DNA of 42,688 nucleotides from Myxococcus xanthus (GTDB lineage: Bacteria; Myxococcota; Myxococcia; Myxococcales; Myxococcaceae), in assembly GCF_013116825.1 (NCBI RefSeq), contig NZ_JABFNS010000082.1, forward strand, positions 1 through 42,688, read 5' to 3'. The notes beneath the pieces were generated by a model that was given only the letters and a program-made list of their open reading frames with translations, made no database searches and was not told the DNA's origin. This document shows, in pieces, positions 18,855 to 28,086 of this stretch. The stretch's first letter is position 1. Every line of letters begins with the position of its first letter. Position numbers and translations under genes: made by a program.

Positions 18855-20144
18855 TCACAGGTCCAGGCGGGGGCAGGTGGTGCCACCCGCGGCGCTGGGC
18901 GGGCACATGTTGGGATCGTTGCCGACGAGCTGCTCGCGCGGAATCTGGAGGTGGTCCATCAGCTCGTTGCAGACGGCCTCCTTCAGGCGCAGGTCGGTGA
19001 TGTGGGTGATGATGGCGCTGGCGGCCACGGCCAGGGTGAAGCGGGACTGGTCCGCCAGCGTGGCGCGCGCCAGCTGGTAGAGGCCGGGCGTCGTCGTGCT
19101 CTCGTCGTTGTACGAGGCGACGATGGCGCGCAGCAGCACGTCGCGCTGACCGGTGGCCTCGCCGGCCTGGTAGAGCGCGCTGGCGAGCAGCGTGCCCACC
19201 CGGTACTCGTTGCCGCTGAACGCGCTCAGGTTCTGGTTGTACAGCTGGTTCAGCAGGGACGCGTCCATGCAGCGGTCCACGCGGGCCAGGTCCCGGTCCT
19301 CGGTGACTTGCCCGTACAGGTTGCCGTGGAAGGACGTGGAGAAGAAGCGCGTGTCACAGCCCTTGCCGCCCTGGGTCGTCTGACAGGTGGCGCCGTACGC
19401 GTGGTAGTCCGCGAGCCCCTCGTCGAAGGACTTGAGGATGTTGGCGCCCGGGCTGGCGCCGGCTTGTTGCCACAGCGTGAGCGCCTCCGGGAACTGCTGG
19501 CCGTTGTAGGCCTTCAGGTTGAAGACGCGGTGCGCGTATTCGTGGGCGATGATGCCGGCGTTGATGGCCAGCGGGGCGCGCTGGAGCTTGTCGAAGGGCA
19601 GCACCAGGAACGACTCCAGCACGGAGAAGTACATGGCGTTGTCGCTCATCGGCTTCTTGTCCACGTCCGCGAGCACGAACTCCGGGAAGTAGTACGTGGT
19701 GACGGGGTCCTTGAAGTCCGCCGCGGGGATGTTGCCCACGACGCGGAAGTAATCGTAGGCGCGCTCCATGCTGTAGTACGCCGTCACCATGTTCCAGGTG
19801 TGGAAGTCCGCCGGCCACAGGACGCCGTCCTGGGAGATGTAGTTGGCGCTGACGTCACGGCCGGCGTTCTTGAGCAGCGCGTTGGCGTAGCCCTCCGGCG
19901 TGGTGGCGTTGTTCAGGTCCGGGTCCTGGGAGTCGATGACGATGCGCGCGCCTCCCTGGAGGTCAGCCACCGTGCCCTTGAGGCCGACGATGTCGGAGAT
20001 GGTCTTCAGCTCCACCTCCTGGGGGACGTACTGGCCATTGCTGGAGAGCACCAGGGCGCTGACCTTGACGGGCGCGGTCGAATCGGGCGCACAGCCGGCG
20101 GCCAGTCCGAGCGCGGCGGTCGAGGCGATGACTGTTCGGAGCAT
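18855..20144 (-). CDS. Putative zinc-metallopeptidase lipoprotein
   Basis: A 429-residue predicted lipoprotein with lipobox LAAGC (Cys18). The centre holds HEYAH (201-205), a HExxH zinc site within AGIIAHEYAHRVFN, followed about 37 residues later by DEGLADYHAYG (Glu242 a likely third ligand). This HExxH plus downstream E spacing is typical of gluzincins. Several cysteines near the C-terminal half (CQTTQGGKGCD, CMD, CPP) suggest disulfides, fitting a periplasmic or surface location. The substrate is unknown. It is directly followed by the barrel gene, so the two products may work together at the outer membrane. The fold assignment rests on the motif alone. Confidence 0.78.
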   Translation of the reverse strand: MLRTVIASTAALGLAAGCAPDSTAPVKVSALVLSSNGQYVPQEVELKTISDIVGLKGTVADLQGGARIVIDSQDPDLNNATTPEGYANALLKNAGRDVSANYISQDGVLWPADFHTWNMVTAYYSMERAYDYFRVVGNIPAADFKDPVTTYYFPEFVLADVDKKPMSDNAMYFSVLESFLVLPFDKLQRAPLAINAGIIAHEYAHRVFNLKAYNGQQFPEALTLWQQAGASPGANILKSFDEGLADYHAYGATCQTTQGGKGCDTRFFSTSFHGNLYGQVTEDRDLARVDRCMDASLLNQLYNQNLSAFSGNEYRVGTLLASALYQAGEATGQRDVLLRAIVASYNDESTTTPGLYQLARATLADQSRFTLAVAASAIITHITDLRLKEAVCNELMDHLQIPREQLVGNDPNMCPPSAAGGTTCPRLDL

Positions 20145-20311
20145 GCCGCCGTTCTACTCCGGACCGCCCGGAACGTGTATTCCCCCCGGCCGTCACCTTC
20201 GCGAGCACGGCGGCCGGCCGGCCGGTGCGCCCGGGCCTCGCGGGCGGCTTTGGAACCCGGAATCCGCACTGATTCCGACGGTTTGAGACGTACCCGGGGC
20301 GCTCGGACTCC

Positions 20312-20341
20312 TTGACGCGTCGTTTCCGCGATCCGTATGGT
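20312..20341 (+). promoter_or_regulatory. Candidate sigma-70-type promoter of aspS
   Basis: TTGACG (20312-20317), an 18-bp spacer and TATGGT (20336-20341), matching consensus at 5 of 6 and 4 of 6. The start would be near 20349, giving a leader of about 35 nt to the aspS ATG. Confidence 0.5.
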
Positions 20342-20382
20342 GCTCCGCCTTCTCCCCCCCTTCGAATCCAGCAGGCGGTGCC

Positions 20383-22203
20383 ATGGCAGTCCCGTTCATC
20401 TCCGAGGTCAAGCGTACCCACACGTGCGGTCAGCTCACCGCGACCAACGTCGGCGAGGAAGTCGTCCTCTTCGGCTGGGTGCACAACCGCCGAGACCACG
20501 GCGGCGCGGTGTTCATCGACTTGCGAGACCGGGATGGCCTCACGCAGGTGGTGTTCGAGCCGGACCACGCGGAGGCGCACGCGCTCGCCGGGAGCCTCCG
20601 GCTGGAGTACTGCGTGGGCGTGCGCGGCAAGGTCGTCTCGCGCGGGAAGAACGTGAACCCGAAGATGAAGACGGGTGAAATCGAGGTCCGGGCCAGCGAC
20701 CTCACCATCTTCAACCGTTCGGAGCCGACGCCGTTCCCCGTCGAGGACAGCATCGACACGTCCGAGGAGAAGCGCCTGGCCCACCGCTTCCTGGACCTGC
20801 GCCGCGCACCGCTCCAGCACTCGCTGATGACGCGCTCGAAGATGAACGCGCTGACGCGCTCGTACATGGTGGACAACGGGTTCCTGGAGCTGGAGACGCC
20901 CTTCATGGGCAAGTACACGCCGGGCGGCGCGCGCAACTTCCTGGTCCCCAGCCGCCTCAACCCGGGCAAGTTCTACGCGCTGGCGGAGAGCCCGCAGCTC
21001 TACAAGCAGCTGTTCATGGTGGCGGGCTTCGACCGGTACTTCCAGATCGTCAAGTGCTTCCGCGACGAGGACCTGCGCGTGGACCGGCAGCCGGAGTTCA
21101 CGCAGATCGACGTGGAGATGAGCTTCGTCACCCAGGACGACATCTTCACGATGATTGAGGGACTGCTGAAGAAGCTGTGGGGCGAGGTGCTGGGCATCGA
21201 CATCCCCACGCCCTTCATGCGGATGGACTTCTATGAGTCCATGGCGAAGTACGGCAACGACAAGCCGGACCTGCGCTTCGGGCTGGAGCACGTGGTGCTC
21301 ACCGACCTGATTCGCGAGCACGGCGAGGGCGGCGGCGTCCCGATGATTTGGGAGGCGGTGCAGAACAAGGGCATCGTCAAGGCCATGGTCGTCCCCGCGG
21401 AGAAGGCGATGAGCCGCGCGGAGAGCGACAAGCTGGAGGAGTTCGCCAAGCAGGCGGGCGCCAAGGGCCTGGCCCGCGCGAAGGTGGCGGAGGGTGGCGA
21501 GTGGACGCAGTCCCCGCTGTCCAAGACGATCAGCCCCGCGCTGCGGCAGGCCATCAACCAGGCCGTGGGCGCGAAGACGGGCGACCTCCTCCTGTTCCAG
21601 TTCGGCAAGGAGGCGCTGGTCCACACGGTGATGGCCAACCTGCGCGTGCACGTGGCCAAGAAGCTGGGCCTGATTCCGGAGTACGGCAGCGGCGGCCAGT
21701 GGAAGTTCCTGTGGGTCGTGAACCCGCCGCTGTTCGAGTACGACGACGAGACGAACACCTGGGCGGCGGCGCACCACGCCTTCACGCGTCCGCACGACGA
21801 GGACGTGGCCTACCTGCTCACGGACCCGGGCCGGGTGAAGTGCCACCGCTACGACGTGGTGCTCAACGGCTTCGAGATTGGCGGCGGCTCCATCCGTCTG
21901 CATGACCCGAAGGTGCAGGCGGAGGTGTTCAAGGCGCTGGGCATCAGCGACGAGGACGCGCGCGCCAAGTTCGGCTTCCTGCTGGACGCGCTGAAGTTCG
22001 GCGCTCCGCCGCACGGCGGCATCGCGCTGGGCATGGACCGGCTGGCCATGCTGCTCACGGGCGCCGAGTCCCTGCGCGACGTGATTCCGTTCCCGAAGTC
22101 GAAGACGGGCACCGACCTGATGACGGGCGCCCCCGGCGACGTGGATGACCGGCAGTTGCGCGAGGTCCACGTGCGGCCGGTGCCCGTGGCGCCCAAGGCC
22201 TAG
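20383..22203 (+). CDS. aspS: Aspartyl-tRNA synthetase
   Basis: A 606-residue bacterial-type AspRS, of usual length, charging tRNA-Asp. It shows the N-terminal anticodon-binding OB fold (GWVHNRRDHGGAVFIDLRDR), class II motif 2 (CFRDEDLRVDRQPEFTQID), the bacterial GAD insertion region, and motif 3 (GIALGMDRLAMLL). The C-terminus RDVIPFPKSKTGTDLMTGAP is typical. It also has GGGSIRLHDP near the active site. The ATG at 20383 follows CAGGCGG. Whether it also charges tRNA-Asn cannot be told from this window. Confidence 0.97.
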   Translation: MAVPFISEVKRTHTCGQLTATNVGEEVVLFGWVHNRRDHGGAVFIDLRDRDGLTQVVFEPDHAEAHALAGSLRLEYCVGVRGKVVSRGKNVNPKMKTGEIEVRASDLTIFNRSEPTPFPVEDSIDTSEEKRLAHRFLDLRRAPLQHSLMTRSKMNALTRSYMVDNGFLELETPFMGKYTPGGARNFLVPSRLNPGKFYALAESPQLYKQLFMVAGFDRYFQIVKCFRDEDLRVDRQPEFTQIDVEMSFVTQDDIFTMIEGLLKKLWGEVLGIDIPTPFMRMDFYESMAKYGNDKPDLRFGLEHVVLTDLIREHGEGGGVPMIWEAVQNKGIVKAMVVPAEKAMSRAESDKLEEFAKQAGAKGLARAKVAEGGEWTQSPLSKTISPALRQAINQAVGAKTGDLLLFQFGKEALVHTVMANLRVHVAKKLGLIPEYGSGGQWKFLWVVNPPLFEYDDETNTWAAAHHAFTRPHDEDVAYLLTDPGRVKCHRYDVVLNGFEIGGGSIRLHDPKVQAEVFKALGISDEDARAKFGFLLDALKFGAPPHGGIALGMDRLAMLLTGAESLRDVIPFPKSKTGTDLMTGAPGDVDDRQLREVHVRPVPVAPKA

Positions 22204-22235
22204 TCCGTCAGACGCGAGCCCTCGCTCGCGCGGTC

Positions 22236-22264
22236 CCGCCACCCCTTTTGACGCGGGGTGGCGG
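22236..22264 (+). terminator. Candidate terminator after aspS
   Basis: A perfect 10-bp stem (22236-22245 with 22255-22264) and a 9-nt loop beginning with TTTT lie 32 nt after the aspS stop. The T-run sits in the loop rather than after the stem, so strength is uncertain. Confidence 0.5.
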
Positions 22265-22354
22265 CGGGCCCGCCGTGCCCTGAACATGGCCACGGAGTGG
22301 AGTGCCGGTGCGCAACCGCGTAAACAGGGAGGGCCAAGGGAGGGGTAGGGTCAG

Positions 22355-23281
22355 ATGAAGACGTTCCTCGTGGTCAATCCGCGCAGCGCCAACGGGCAGA
22401 CGGGAAAGCGCTGGGCGGAGATTTCCGCGCAGGTCGGCAGGGCGCTGGGCGACTTCGGCCACGGCTTCACCCAGGGTGGCATGGACGCGGCGCGCATCAC
22501 CCGCCAGGCGCTCCTGGACGGGTACGAGTGCATCGTCGCGGTGGGCGGTGACGGCACGCTCAACGAAGTCACCAACGGCTTCTTCGAGGACGGCAAGGCG
22601 CTGAATCCGAACGCGGCGCTGGGGCTGATTCCTCGGGGCACGGGTGGCGACTTCCGGCGCACCTTCGGGTGGGACCTGGAGCTGGCCTCGTCGTTGGAGC
22701 GGCTGCGCTCCGGCAGGACAGAGCCGTTCGACGTGGGCCAGCTGGAGTTCATCGACCACGCGGGCCAGCCCGCCACGCGCTACTTCGCCAACATCGCCTC
22801 GTTCGGTGTGAGCGCGGTGGTGGCCCAGGAGGTCAACCAGAGCAGCAAGGCCCTGGGCGGCCACCTGAGCTTCATGTGGGGCACGTTGAAGGGGCTGGTG
22901 AAGTACTCGGAGCGGCAGGTGCGGCTGTCGGTGGACGGGGGCCCGGAAGAGGTGGTGAGTGTCACCGCGGTGGCCGTGGCCAACGGCCGCTACTTCGGCA
23001 GCGGCATGTTCGTCGCGCCGGACGCCGTCACCCACGACGGCCTCTTCGACGTCACCATCTGGTCGGGCTACAGCCTGAGCGACTTCATCCTCAAGTCGAA
23101 GGGCGTCTACAACGGCTCGCACGTGAACTGGAAGGGCACCCGGCGCCTGCGCTGCCGCACCCTGCGCGCCGAGCCCGTGGACGGCGGCGACGTGTTCCTG
23201 GACGTGGACGGCGAGACGCCGGGCCGCCTCCCGTGCACCATGACGCTGCTGCCCGGGGCCATCCGCCTCAAGGTGTTGTAG
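22355..23281 (+). CDS. Diacylglycerol/sphingosine-kinase-like lipid kinase (YegS/DagK family)
   Basis: A 308-residue soluble lipid kinase of the DAGK catalytic superfamily. The nucleotide-binding motif GGDGTLNEV (64-72) and PRGTGGDF (93-100) are intact, and the start FLVVNPRSANG matches the family. It should phosphorylate a lipid alcohol such as diacylglycerol or a related lipid, at the inner face of the membrane; the exact substrate cannot be told. The C-terminal half has the family beta-sandwich, with DVDGETPGRLPCTMTLLPGAIRL. The ATG has GGGAGGGG upstream. It stands alone between two hairpins. Confidence 0.92.
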   Translation: MKTFLVVNPRSANGQTGKRWAEISAQVGRALGDFGHGFTQGGMDAARITRQALLDGYECIVAVGGDGTLNEVTNGFFEDGKALNPNAALGLIPRGTGGDFRRTFGWDLELASSLERLRSGRTEPFDVGQLEFIDHAGQPATRYFANIASFGVSAVVAQEVNQSSKALGGHLSFMWGTLKGLVKYSERQVRLSVDGGPEEVVSVTAVAVANGRYFGSGMFVAPDAVTHDGLFDVTIWSGYSLSDFILKSKGVYNGSHVNWKGTRRLRCRTLRAEPVDGGDVFLDVDGETPGRLPCTMTLLPGAIRLKVL

Positions 23282-23300
23282 CCCTCACGGGCCCCGATTC

Positions 23301-23325
23301 GTCGCCCGGTCGCCTGTCGGGCGAC
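23301..23325 (+). terminator. Candidate terminator after the lipid kinase gene
   Basis: A perfect 8-bp stem (23301-23308 with 23318-23325) and a 9-nt loop lie 20 nt after the stop. There is no T-run. Confidence 0.4.
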
Positions 23326-23450
23326 ATGGCACTTGGGACGTGGGGCTGGACTGAGGCAACCTCCTGCATCCAGTGGCGTCCGGCGTTAGGTGCGCTGGAC
23401 GCACGGCGCCGTGCCCGCGGTGCCTGCTGTATTGGCCCAGGAGACGCGCC

Positions 23451-24506
23451 ATGCCTCAAGAGCGAGGACCCGCACAGCTCGACCTCTTCACCGGCGCCGC
23501 CGTGGAGCCGCCCGCCAGGGGCCGCAAGGGCGCGCAGCCCGTGGAGCCCGCGGCCGTGCCGGAGTCGCTGGCCACGCTGGGGCGGGAGCTGCCGCGGGGC
23601 GTGTTCCTCGGGACGTCCTCGTGGACGTTCCCGGGCTGGTCCGGCATCGTCTATGACCATGAGGCCTCCGCCTCGCAGCTCGCGCGGGAGGGCCTGGCCG
23701 CCTACGCGCGCCACCCGGTGCTGCGCACGGTGGGCATCGACCGGACCTTCTACGGCCCCATCGCCTCCAGCGCCTTCGCCGAGTACGCCGCCCAGGTGCC
23801 GGACACCTTCCGCTTCCTGGTGAAGGCCCATGAGGTCTGCACCCTGGCGCGCTTCCCGCTGCACGAGCGCTACGGCGCGCAGCGGGGACAAACCAACGAG
23901 CGCTTCCTCCATGCCGCCTATGCCACGGAGGCCGTCGTCATGCCCTTCATGGAGGGGCTGGGGGAGAAGGCGGGGCCGCTCGTCTTCCAGTTCCCGCCGC
24001 AGGACCCGCAGGCGCTCGGCGGCCCCGCGCGCTTCGTGGAGCGGCTACACGCCTTCTTCGCCGCGTTGCCGAAGGGGCCGCTGTACGCGGTGGAGCTGCG
24101 CAACGAGGAGCTGCTCACGGAGGGGCTGGCACAGGCGCTGGCGGACGTGGGCGTCAGCCCGGTGCTGGCGGTGTGGGCGCACATGCCGCCCGTGGGCCGG
24201 CAGGCGAAGCGCACTCGCGCCTTCGAGTCCCGCGCGCTGGTGGTGCGGTGGATGCTGCCGCCGGACCTCGGCTACGAGGAGGCGCGCGCGCGTTACGCGC
24301 CGTTCAACCAGTTGGTGGACGAGGACGTCCCCACGCGTGATGTCCTGGCCCGGGTGTGCCTGGCGGCGCTGCGCCGGGACAAGCCCACCTTCATCACCAT
24401 CAACAACAAGGCCGAGGGCAGCGCGCCACTGTCCGCTATCAAACTGGCCGAGCGCGTCGTTCTGGGCAGGCGGGAAGAGGCCGAGCTTCGGGCCGCCCCC
24501 CGCTGA
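23451..24506 (+). CDS. DUF72 family protein
   Basis: A 351-residue DUF72 (YecE-like) protein with a TIM-barrel fold of unknown function. Family signatures are FLGTSSWTFPGWSGIVY (about 49-65), TVGIDRTFYGP, FRFLVKAHEVCT, PLVFQFPPQ and YAVELRNEEL. DUF72 members often occur near repair or nuclease genes and have been proposed to bind nucleic acid or iron-sulfur partners; nothing here tests this. The ATG at 23451 has AGGAG upstream and is preferred over a GTG at 23373. The N-terminal 45 residues are a Pro/Ala-rich extension. Confidence 0.88.
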   Translation: MPQERGPAQLDLFTGAAVEPPARGRKGAQPVEPAAVPESLATLGRELPRGVFLGTSSWTFPGWSGIVYDHEASASQLAREGLAAYARHPVLRTVGIDRTFYGPIASSAFAEYAAQVPDTFRFLVKAHEVCTLARFPLHERYGAQRGQTNERFLHAAYATEAVVMPFMEGLGEKAGPLVFQFPPQDPQALGGPARFVERLHAFFAALPKGPLYAVELRNEELLTEGLAQALADVGVSPVLAVWAHMPPVGRQAKRTRAFESRALVVRWMLPPDLGYEEARARYAPFNQLVDEDVPTRDVLARVCLAALRRDKPTFITINNKAEGSAPLSAIKLAERVVLGRREEAELRAAPR

Positions 24507-24513
24507 GTGTCAC

Positions 24514-24542
24514 TTGCCACTGAGCACGCGTCTTGCTTACCT
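24514..24542 (+). promoter_or_regulatory. Candidate leaderless promoter of the small exported-protein gene
   Basis: TTGCCA (24514-24519), a 17-bp spacer and TTACCT (24537-24542) are followed by 8 nt (GTGGGGCC) and the ATG at 24551. Spacing to the ATG is the same as at the SpoIID-like gene (8070), and the last six bases before both ATGs are GGGGCC. Confidence 0.4.
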
Positions 24543-24550
24543 GTGGGGCC

Positions 24551-24811
24551 ATGACAGTCATGACGGTTGCGGCACTGGTGGTCCAGCTGATGTCCGCAGG
24601 GGGCGCAGGCGCCCAGGGCGAGCAGGCAGCCGGCCGCCAGCAAGGCGACCCGGGCAGCATCTCCACGAACCTCTCCGCGCTGAAGGGCGAAGTCTCATCG
24701 CTGTCCGAGCGCTTCAAGGCCGCCCGCGAGCGGCGCCGCTTGCAGGCGGAGAAGGAGAAGCAGGAGTGGGAGCGTGAGCCGAAGGCGCCTGCCGGTCCTC
24801 GACGCGAATGA
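24551..24811 (+). CDS. Small exported coiled-coil protein
   Basis: An 86-residue product with a hydrophobic N-terminus ending GGAGAQ (about 1-22), probably a signal peptide, followed by a Gly/Gln linker and a strongly helical charged segment (about 45-78, with [15 protein letters not shown] and many Arg/Glu/Lys), likely a short coiled coil. No family is recognised. Its 3' end overlaps the Smr-domain gene by 38 bases, so the two are translationally linked. The ATG at 24551 is chosen over a start at 24533, because it begins the hydrophobic segment and sits behind the candidate leaderless promoter. Confidence 0.62.
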   Translation: MTVMTVAALVVQLMSAGGAGAQGEQAAGRQQGDPGSISTNLSALKGEVSSLSERFKAARERRRLQAEKEKQEWEREPKAPAGPRRE

Positions 24812-25142
24812 GCCGCCGCTCCCGCCCGAAGGGCCGGAGCCGCCGCCTCCCGAGGACGAAGCTGTAGAAATTCCCATCGATGGGAACCTGGACCTGCACC
24901 TCTTCCACCCGCGCGACGTGAAGGACCTGGTGGTGGAGTACCTCTGGGCGTGCCGGCAGAAGGGCGTCCTGGACGTGCGCATCATCCACGGCAAGGGCAC
25001 CGGCGCGCTGAGGCGCACCGTGCAGTCGCTGCTTCCCAGACTGCCTGAGGTGGAGTCGTTCCGTTCCGCGGGTGAAGGGGACGGCGGTTGGGGCGCGACG
25101 TGGGTACGCCTGCGCCCAGCGGACTACGACAGCCAGAAGTAG
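24774..25142 (+). CDS. Smr-domain protein
   Basis: A 122-residue stand-alone Smr domain (the nuclease-like domain at the C-terminus of MutS2). After a Pro-rich, acidic N-terminus (about 10-35) come LDLHLFHP (39-46; the DxH motif) and [15 protein letters not shown] (about 69-83; the HGKGTG motif), both intact. Smr proteins nick or bind branched or stalled nucleic acids, including mRNA on collided ribosomes; the target here is unknown. The GTG start lies inside the preceding small gene. The 3' end overlaps the convergent helicase gene by 19 bases. Confidence 0.88.
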   Translation: MSRRRLPVLDANEPPLPPEGPEPPPPEDEAVEIPIDGNLDLHLFHPRDVKDLVVEYLWACRQKGVLDVRIIHGKGTGALRRTVQSLLPRLPEVESFRSAGEGDGGWGATWVRLRPADYDSQK

Positions 25143-27886
25143 GCGGAGGCGATGAGGGCGCGCTTCTCCGTCACCTTCGCCTTGTTGGCCAGATCCGCCA
25201 ACTGCCGGTCCTTGGAGGCGTACCGCTTCTCCTCCTCGTTGCGGAGCGAGGACAGCTTGCGGCGGTACTCGCGCTCCATCCTGTCTGAGTTCGCGCGGGC
25301 CTTGGCCTTGTCGGCGATGTCCTCGGCCAGCCCGACCTGCTTGCGCGCTTCAATCCACGTCTGCCGCGCGGCTTCCACGGCCTCACGCGACTCCATGAGG
25401 CAGTCCTCGACGTAGCGGTCCGCGCGCTCCTTGGCCTTGTCCAGCTCCAGGGCGTTGCGCCGCTCCGCGGCCCGGACGATTTCGTCCTTCGCCGCCATCA
25501 GCGCCTGCTCCTGCATCAGCTGCACCGACACGGGCGCGGGCTGACGCCGCCGCTCCGGCTTCGCCGCCAGCTTCACGAAGTGCGCGCTGTCCGCCATGGG
25601 CAGGGCGCGGAAGCCGTCCCTGTCGCGCACGAGCACCAGGTGGGCCAGCTTCTCCTCGGGCTTGAGGCCGGTCGTCTCGAACTTGTACGCGAACCACCAG
25701 CCCTCGCTGCCCGCGAGCCGCGCCAGCCGTGACGGCAGTCCCGCCGCGTCCAGTTGCAGGTAGCTCACCGCGTCCTGGGTGCGCTCCTTGACGGCATAGG
25801 CGGCCTTGGCCACCTCCAGCCGCCCCGAGTTGCGGCTGCCCAGCACGGACGCGGTGAGGGCACGCGCCTCCTGCTGGCGCTTGGCCAGGGCCTCCTTCGT
25901 CTGCTCGTTCTGTCCGCGCAGCCGACGCCGCACGTCGCCGTCGAAGCGCTCCAGCACCACCGAGCGCATCTCCGTCATGCGCTGGCTGATGCGGCCTTCC
26001 AACTCCTCGCGGAGCTTGTCGAAGGCGATGTTGATGTCCTCGGGCTTCCGGCAGGACTGGTAGATGTCCAGGATGCGCCGCTCGAAGTCGACGCCGCTCT
26101 CCAGCGCGCCCAGGATTTCGTCGGACGCGCCGAACACGCCGTCGAAGAGGTTCAGCTTCTTCTCCAGCAGCTCGAAGAGGCGGGCGTCCGCCGCGTTCAT
26201 CCGGTTGAGGAAGTTGATGACCAGCACGTCCCGCTGCTGGCCGTACCGGTGGCAGCGGCCGATGCGCTGCTCCACGCGCTGCGGGTTCCAGGGCAGGTCG
26301 TAGTTCACCACCAGGTTGCAGAACTGGAGGTTGAGGCCCTCGGCGCCCGCTTCGGTGCAGATGAGGATCTGCGTGCGGTGGCGGAACTCCTCCACCAGCG
26401 CGCGCCGGTCCTCGGGCGTGCCCGCGTCTCCGGACAGCAGGGAGATCTTCCCCTGGTAGCCGCTCTCCGACAGGAGGTTGAAGAGGTACTGCTGCGTGCG
26501 CTTGGACTCGGTGAAGATGAGCGCCTTCTCCGGCCAGCCGTGCGACTTCATCACGGCGAAGGTCCGGTCCAGGCCGCGCTTGAGCGCCTCGCCCTTGGCG
26601 TTGACCTTGATGGAGTCCGCCAGGTCCGCGTACTGGCGCAGCTCCCAGACCTCCTGCTCCAGGACGCGGACGTTGGGCGCCTTGGCGGGGTCGTCCGACC
26701 ACTCCTCGCCCTCCTCGACGAACTGCTTGGCCTCCTCGGGCTCGAACATCGCCAGGGCCTGCTGGCCCAGCTTCGCCGCCTGGAGCCGCTTCTCCAGGTT
26801 GTCCGACAGCCGGCGCAGGGTGGGCGCGATGGCGTAGGTGGAGGACGCCAGCAGCTTGCGGTAGCAGAGCGTCAGCAGCGTCTTCTTGCCGGGCTCAATC
26901 GCCGCGACCTCGGAGCGCTGGAGGTACTCGCTGACCTTCTCATAGAGGTCGTGCTCCTCGGGGGAGGGGGTGAAGTCCTCCACGATGGAGCGGCGGTTGG
27001 TGTAGCGGACGTATTCGCGCACCTGCCGGCGCAGGGTGCGCTGCACCACGGGGGCCAGCCGCTCCTTCAGCTCGATGGCGGCGGCCTCCGGCATGCCGCC
27101 GGCCTCGTCCGTCCGGTAACGGCTGCGGAAGGCGTGCTCGGGCCCGAGGATCTGCTCGTCCAGCAGGGACATCAGCCCGAACAGCTCCATCAAGTCATTC
27201 TGGAGCGGGGTGGCGGTGAGCAGCAGCTTGGGCTTGCCGGCCAGGGACGCCTTCAGGGCCTGGCCCATCTTGTTGTTGGGCCGGTGCGCGTTGCGCAGGC
27301 GGTGGGCCTCGTCGATGACCACCAGGTCCCACGGAATCTCCGCCGTCAGGTGCGCCTTGTTCGCCGCGAAGGGGTGCGAGCAGATGACGGGGAAGGGCTG
27401 GTCGAAGCAGTTCCCGGTGGCGCGCACGGTGCGGCCGTCCACCAGGACGCTGTCCAGGTCGAACTTCTCCCGCAATTCGCTGTTCCACTGCGCGCGCAGC
27501 GTGGCGGGCGCCAGGATGAGGATGCGCGACTTCCCCTCGGCCATCAGCTGGGCGATGACGAGCCCCGCCTCGATGGTCTTCCCCAGGCCGACCTCGTCGC
27601 CCAGCATGCAGCCGCCGCGCGACAGCGAGTCGAGCGCGAACATGGCGCCTTCGACCTGGTGCGGGTTGAGGTCCACCTTCGCTTCCGACAGCGCTCCCGC
27701 CAGCCGTTGCTGCGTGTCACCGCTGCGGGCCAGCAGTTCCTCTGCCAGCAGCCGCTCATGGAAGGGCGTCAACGCCGGGGGGGCCGCCGCCGACTCGGAC
27801 TCCATCCGTGCCGCCACCGCCGCCGCCGCGTCCGCCTCAACCTCCACCCTGAATCCCCTCGCGACCTCCGCCAAGACCGTCTCCAT
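25124..27886 (-). CDS. SNF2/RapA-family helicase-like ATPase
   Basis: A 920-residue superfamily 2 ATPase. The N-terminal RecA lobe has GDEVGLGKT (96-104, Walker A) and DEAH (192-195), motif III-like [11 protein letters not shown], and the C-terminal lobe has [14 protein letters not shown] and the arginine-finger motif [12 protein letters not shown]. This matches the RapA/SNF2 translocase group. The last about 130 residues (from [13 protein letters not shown]) form a long charged helix, probably a coiled coil. RapA recycles RNA polymerase; related proteins also occur in defence systems such as DISARM, but no methylase or partner gene is next to it, so defence is not supported. The ATG at 27886 has a possible GG-rich site only. 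It is convergent with, and overlaps by 19 bases, the Smr-domain gene. Confidence 0.88.
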   Translation of the reverse strand: METVLAEVARGFRVEVEADAAAAVAARMESESAAAPPALTPFHERLLAEELLARSGDTQQRLAGALSEAKVDLNPHQVEGAMFALDSLSRGGCMLGDEVGLGKTIEAGLVIAQLMAEGKSRILILAPATLRAQWNSELREKFDLDSVLVDGRTVRATGNCFDQPFPVICSHPFAANKAHLTAEIPWDLVVIDEAHRLRNAHRPNNKMGQALKASLAGKPKLLLTATPLQNDLMELFGLMSLLDEQILGPEHAFRSRYRTDEAGGMPEAAAIELKERLAPVVQRTLRRQVREYVRYTNRRSIVEDFTPSPEEHDLYEKVSEYLQRSEVAAIEPGKKTLLTLCYRKLLASSTYAIAPTLRRLSDNLEKRLQAAKLGQQALAMFEPEEAKQFVEEGEEWSDDPAKAPNVRVLEQEVWELRQYADLADSIKVNAKGEALKRGLDRTFAVMKSHGWPEKALIFTESKRTQQYLFNLLSESGYQGKISLLSGDAGTPEDRRALVEEFRHRTQILICTEAGAEGLNLQFCNLVVNYDLPWNPQRVEQRIGRCHRYGQQRDVLVINFLNRMNAADARLFELLEKKLNLFDGVFGASDEILGALESGVDFERRILDIYQSCRKPEDINIAFDKLREELEGRISQRMTEMRSVVLERFDGDVRRRLRGQNEQTKEALAKRQQEARALTASVLGSRNSGRLEVAKAAYAVKERTQDAVSYLQLDAAGLPSRLARLAGSEGWWFAYKFETTGLKPEEKLAHLVLVRDRDGFRALPMADSAHFVKLAAKPERRRQPAPVSVQLMQEQALMAAKDEIVRAAERRNALELDKAKERADRYVEDCLMESREAVEAARQTWIEARKQVGLAEDIADKAKARANSDRMEREYRRKLSSLRNEEEKRYASKDRQLADLANKAKVTEKRALIASAYFWLS

Positions 27887-28086
27887 CCGTGGTGTTTTCG
27901 AGGTCGCCCACCGTCACGGCGGGCGAGGACCGGCCATTTTGTTGACGCGCGCCTATCTGTAAAGGGGGTCGTGGCCGAAGCCGAAAAATCGGCCTCCGCG
28001 CGATTGGCATGCTTCTTCGCGAGCGGCGTCGATACACGTTGACTGCACACTCCGTACAAAACTTTTGCTGGACTTGACGCAGAGGC

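Noticed and set aside
19963..22293. 776-codon minus-strand frame opposite aspS
   Set aside because: Antisense to a clear aspartyl-tRNA synthetase and composed of His/Val/Arg/Leu-rich mirror sequence.
25124..27886. Idea that the SNF2-like helicase is part of a phage-defence system
   Set aside because: No methylase, nuclease, DUF1998 or other defence partner lies beside it; neighbours are DUF58/MoxR and Smr genes.
25754..28042. 762-codon plus-strand frame opposite the helicase gene
   Set aside because: Antisense shadow of the SNF2-like gene, with no domain of its own.
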